14,377 nt of DNA. Origin: Clostridiales bacterium. GTDB lineage: Bacteria; Bacillota; Clostridia; Oscillospirales; CAG-382. The DNA lies in contig DMMZ01000004.1 of the NCBI GenBank assembly GCA_003452915.1, forward strand, positions 9,166 through 23,542. The letters run 5' to 3'. This document shows, piece by piece, positions 12,696 to 14,377 of the stretch. The notes under the pieces were generated by a model. The model was not told the origin of the DNA, ran no database searches, and was given only the letters and a program-made list of their open reading frames with translations. The position numbers and the translations under genes were made by a program. Position 1 is the first letter of the stretch. The number at the start of each line of letters is the position of its first letter.

Positions 12696-14377
12696 CTAGA
12701 GACGAATTAATAGATTTTTTATATGACCCTGATACTGTTGATTTTGTTGTGAGAGAAAGTGATTTTTTCAGAGAGTTCATAAAAGACAGACCGGAAATTA
12801 TAACTACTATGACTCTTGCAGGTAGATACACAATTACATATATTGACAGGCTTTATATTAATAGATTATTCGATGATCTGGGTGCAAGCTTTAAAGCTGC
12901 AATACCGCTTGTTTGCGGACTTTTGGACCGTGCCAGTCTTGATGCTGCCGGTATTATACAGGTTCAACAACAGCCTTTTCTTGATTTAAGAGGAAGCGGT
13001 GTTATAGTCGGTATAGTTGACACCGGAATTGATTATACTCAAAAAGCTTTTCAATACGAAGATGGAACAAGTAAGATATTATATATCTTTGATCAGTCAA
13101 TACGAGGTACTCCGCCTGAAGGATTTTTATTAGGAGAAGAATATACAAAAGAAGAAATTGACATAGCTCTTAAATCCGAAAACCCTTTTCAAATAGTACC
13201 TTCAACGGATACGGTCGGACACGGAACATTTCTAGCATCAATAGCCGCAGGGCGTGAAGATCCTGAAAATCCCGATTTTATCGGAGCAGCACCGGATTCT
13301 GAATTAATTGTTGTAAAACTTAAAACAGCAAGACCATTCACACGTGAAAACTTCTTAATACCGCCAGAGCAGGAAAATGCCTTTGAATCATCAGCGATTA
13401 TGGTAGGAGTTGAATACATAGTAAGAAAAGCGCAACAATTAAATCGCCCCGTTGCGATTTGCTTAGGTCTCGGAACCAATTCGGGAGGTCATGACGGTTT
13501 TACATTTTTTGAAGAATATTTAAGTCTGATAGCTACACAAAGCGGAGTATGTCTTTGTTCTGCAGCTGGTAATGAAGTTGAAGCCAGGCATCACACCCAG
13601 GTTGTTCTCGAAGAGAGTGGCGATGTAAAAATAATCGAAGTTAGTGTTGGTGAAAATGCCGGCAGCATTTATATGAATATGTATAACGATGCATCCGATA
13701 GAATTTCTGTTGCTGTCAGGTCACCAACAGGCGAGCTTGTAGGAAGGTTTCCGGCAAAGTCAGCTACTTTTTATGAATCAAAATTAGTTCTTGAAAGATC
13801 AACCGTTATCGTCTCTTACTTTTTTCCGCTTGAAGGAAGTGGCGCGCAAGTTACAAATATAAGAATAATAGATGCTACACCAGGAGTTTGGCAAATTATT
13901 GTGAACGGTGATATTGTTTTAGATGGTATTGTTCATACATGGCTGCCAATTACAGGCTTTGTTTCTCCCAATGTGGAATTTATTAATCCCATGCCAAATT
14001 ATACAGTTGTTACTCCTTCCACTGCAATAGGAGTTATTACTTGCGGAGCATATAACGCTATTACAAACAGCCTTTATCCAAGAAGCTCATGGGGACCGAC
14101 AAGGCTACCTATGATGTCTCCTGATTTTGTTGCTCCTGGAGTTAATGTTGGTGGTGTATACCCGACAGGTTACGGCACAATGGACGGAACAAGTGTTTCG
14201 GCTGCAATTGCAACAGGCGCTTGTGCTCTTCTATTACAATGGGGTGTTGTTGAAGGGAACGAACCTAATATGAGTACTTTTCAAGCGAGAGCTTATATTA
14301 TCAGAGGCTGTAGCCGCGAAGAAAATCTTACATATCCAAATACGCAATGGGGTTATGGTAAGTTAAATCTTATTAAT
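12692..14377 (+). CDS. Second Csp-type subtilisin-like germination protease, 3' end outside the window
   Basis: The frame is open from ATG 12692 to the window edge, 562 residues with no stop. It starts inside the stop of the first csp (ATGA at 12692-12695), with GGAGTGGGG just upstream, so the two are translationally coupled. The prodomain (about 1-90) precedes Asp110 in GIVDTGIDYTQ, His177 in DTVGHGTFLASIAAG, Asn304 in SAAGNE and Ser501 in MDGTSVSAAIATGA. A Csp-type insert spans roughly 310-430, ending HTWLP. The usual Pro two residues after the Ala pair following the catalytic Ser (GTSFAAP in the first copy) is replaced (GTSVSAAI), but the triad is complete. By comparison with its neighbour only about 15-20 residues are missing (WGYGKLNL corresponds to WGYGTLCL). 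The pair probably acts together on pro-SleC. Confidence 0.9.
   Translation, partial: MTRDELIDFLYDPDTVDFVVRESDFFREFIKDRPEIITTMTLAGRYTITYIDRLYINRLFDDLGASFKAAIPLVCGLLDRASLDAAGIIQVQQQPFLDLRGSGVIVGIVDTGIDYTQKAFQYEDGTSKILYIFDQSIRGTPPEGFLLGEEYTKEEIDIALKSENPFQIVPSTDTVGHGTFLASIAAGREDPENPDFIGAAPDSELIVVKLKTARPFTRENFLIPPEQENAFESSAIMVGVEYIVRKAQQLNRPVAICLGLGTNSGGHDGFTFFEEYLSLIATQSGVCLCSAAGNEVEARHHTQVVLEESGDVKIIEVSVGENAGSIYMNMYNDASDRISVAVRSPTGELVGRFPAKSATFYESKLVLERSTVIVSYFFPLEGSGAQVTNIRIIDATPGVWQIIVNGDIVLDGIVHTWLPITGFVSPNVEFINPMPNYTVVTPSTAIGVITCGAYNAITNSLYPRSSWGPTRLPMMSPDFVAPGVNVGGVYPTGYGTMDGTSVSAAIATGACALLLQWGVVEGNEPNMSTFQARAYIIRGCSREENLTYPNTQWGYGKLNLIN

Overview
The window is AT-rich, tightly packed DNA. 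The codon use, the strong AGGAGG-type ribosome binding sites and above all the SleC/Csp spore-germination genes point to an anaerobic, endospore-forming low-GC Firmicute of the class Clostridia. I cannot narrow this to a genus from the sequence alone. I see no rRNA, tRNA, CRISPR, prophage or insertion sequence, and no sharp compositional break.

Layout. (1) 1-1852: the end of a YigZ/IMPACT-family gene, a small beta-rich protein of unknown function, and a VanZ-like membrane protein on the minus strand with its own consensus-like promoter. (2) 1891-4900: two tandem minus-strand QueG-like iron-sulfur proteins (3963->1944) ending in an 18-bp-stem terminator hairpin, with a divergent AraC-type regulator that shares the promoter region and probably controls them. 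(3) 4901-8213: a minus-strand operon from a perfect TTGACA-17-TATAAT promoter. It encodes a four-part sulfur-transfer protein (CoA-disulfide/persulfide reductase + rhodanese + TusA + DsrE-like) followed by a single-span membrane protein of unknown function. (4) 8229-9060: a stand-alone PHP-family metal-dependent phosphoesterase with clear promoter and terminator. (5) 9094-14377: a spore-germination module with a SleC-like cortex-lytic zymogen on the minus strand. Divergently, on the plus strand, lie a small 92-residue protein, a 160-nt highly structured leader, and two tandem, translationally coupled Csp-type subtilases; the second runs off the window edge.

How the parts work together. In Clostridia, Csp proteases cleave the inhibitory pro-region of SleC, which then degrades spore cortex peptidoglycan. 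Substrate and proteases are therefore side by side here, and both visible Csp proteins keep a complete Asp-His-Ser triad. Region 3 looks like a self-contained sulfane-sulfur handling unit. Region 2 looks like an inducible redox pair under a local AraC regulator.

The least explained element is the RNA-like structure at 10786-10946 ahead of the first csp gene. Two near-identical hairpins (8-bp and 7-bp stems) flank a closed, multibranched fold and could re-pair with each other over long range. The core weakly resembles a cobalamin riboswitch, but I cannot confirm any known class without a covariance-model search.
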